Positions 5,343 through 5,420 of a stretch of 5,420 bases of DNA are shown one piece after another. Source of the stretch: Nitrosotalea sp. (GTDB taxonomy: Archaea > Thermoproteota > Nitrososphaeria > Nitrososphaerales > Nitrosopumilaceae); assembly GCA_031296345.1 (NCBI GenBank), contig JARLFW010000056.1:1-5420 (forward strand). Direction: 5' to 3'. A program made the position numbers and the translations under genes. The notes beneath the pieces are model-generated. The model did not search any database, was not told the DNA's origin, and saw nothing but the letters and a program-made list of their open reading frames with translations. Position 1 is the first letter of the stretch; every line of letters starts with the position of its first letter.

Positions 5343-5420
5343 ATGGTTGATCAACACAAGCCAAAGTGTCATCTATGTAGCAATGTGTTTGAGAATTTAG
5401 AAGAATTAAGAAAACATCAA
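5343..5420 (+). CDS. Small C2H2 zinc-finger protein, 3' end cut by window edge
   Basis: The first 26 codons are visible. They begin MVDQHKPKCHLCSN and continue VFENLEELRKHQ. Cys9-x2-Cys12, a hydrophobic Phe16 and Leu22, and His25 twelve residues after the second Cys match a classic C2H2 finger; the second His would lie just past the window. Such short single-finger proteins are common in archaea and are thought to bind nucleic acid or protein; the target here is unknown. Earlier in-frame starts exist (ATG 5331 and TTG 5328, with a stop at 5322); 5343 is preferred because the finger normally begins near the N-terminus, but 5331 is possible. No clear TATA box is seen in the 60 bases after ilvE, so it may be co-transcribed with ilvE. 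Confidence 0.75.
   Translation, partial: MVDQHKPKCHLCSNVFENLEELRKHQ

Noticed and set aside
1..5420. CRISPR array, insertion sequence ends or defence-system genes
   Set aside because: No regularly spaced repeats, no transposase and no terminal inverted repeats were seen on either strand.

Overview
The window looks like a chromosome segment of a mesophilic archaeon of the Nitrososphaerota (Thaumarchaeota), probably a low-GC Nitrosopumilus-like ammonia oxidiser. The evidence is indirect: AT-rich DNA, archaeal TATA boxes (TTTAAA/TTTATA type) about 25 bases before nearly leaderless starts, a tRNA gene without an encoded CCA, and short single-gene units rather than long operons. The archaeal assignment is strong; the lineage is an inference from general resemblance, as no search was run.

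Left part (1-1105, minus strand): a tyrosine recombinase, cut by the left edge, lies 70 bases downstream of the 3' end of an intact tRNA-Val(UAC) gene and reads in the same direction. The recombinase stretch looks richer in G+C than the rest. This is the usual layout at one end of an element integrated into a tRNA gene; the element would extend left, out of the window.

Centre (1193-3709, plus strand): a soluble MurG-like GT-B glycosyltransferase, then an aspartokinase whose transcript appears to start in the short gap between them. The aspartokinase keeps its N-terminal and GGSD motifs but is divergent at the motif that is normally TDVDG.

Middle gap (3710-4043): a hairpin followed by T-tracts between convergent genes, a probable 24-residue very basic protein on the minus strand, two adjacent imperfect hairpins (3902-3988) flanked by TATA-like sequences that may be an undescribed small RNA, and a perfect 16-base palindrome.

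Right part (4044-5420): a 70-residue two-helix membrane protein on the minus strand with an inverted repeat between its TATA box and its start codon; a complete branched-chain amino acid aminotransferase (IlvE) on the plus strand with its own leaderless promoter; and the first 26 residues of a small C2H2 zinc-finger protein cut by the right edge. Aspartokinase and IlvE both serve amino acid synthesis but appear to be transcribed separately. No CRISPR array, insertion sequence or defence system is visible. The best candidates for new biology are the structured element at 3902-3988, the 24-residue basic protein and the tRNA-linked recombinase.
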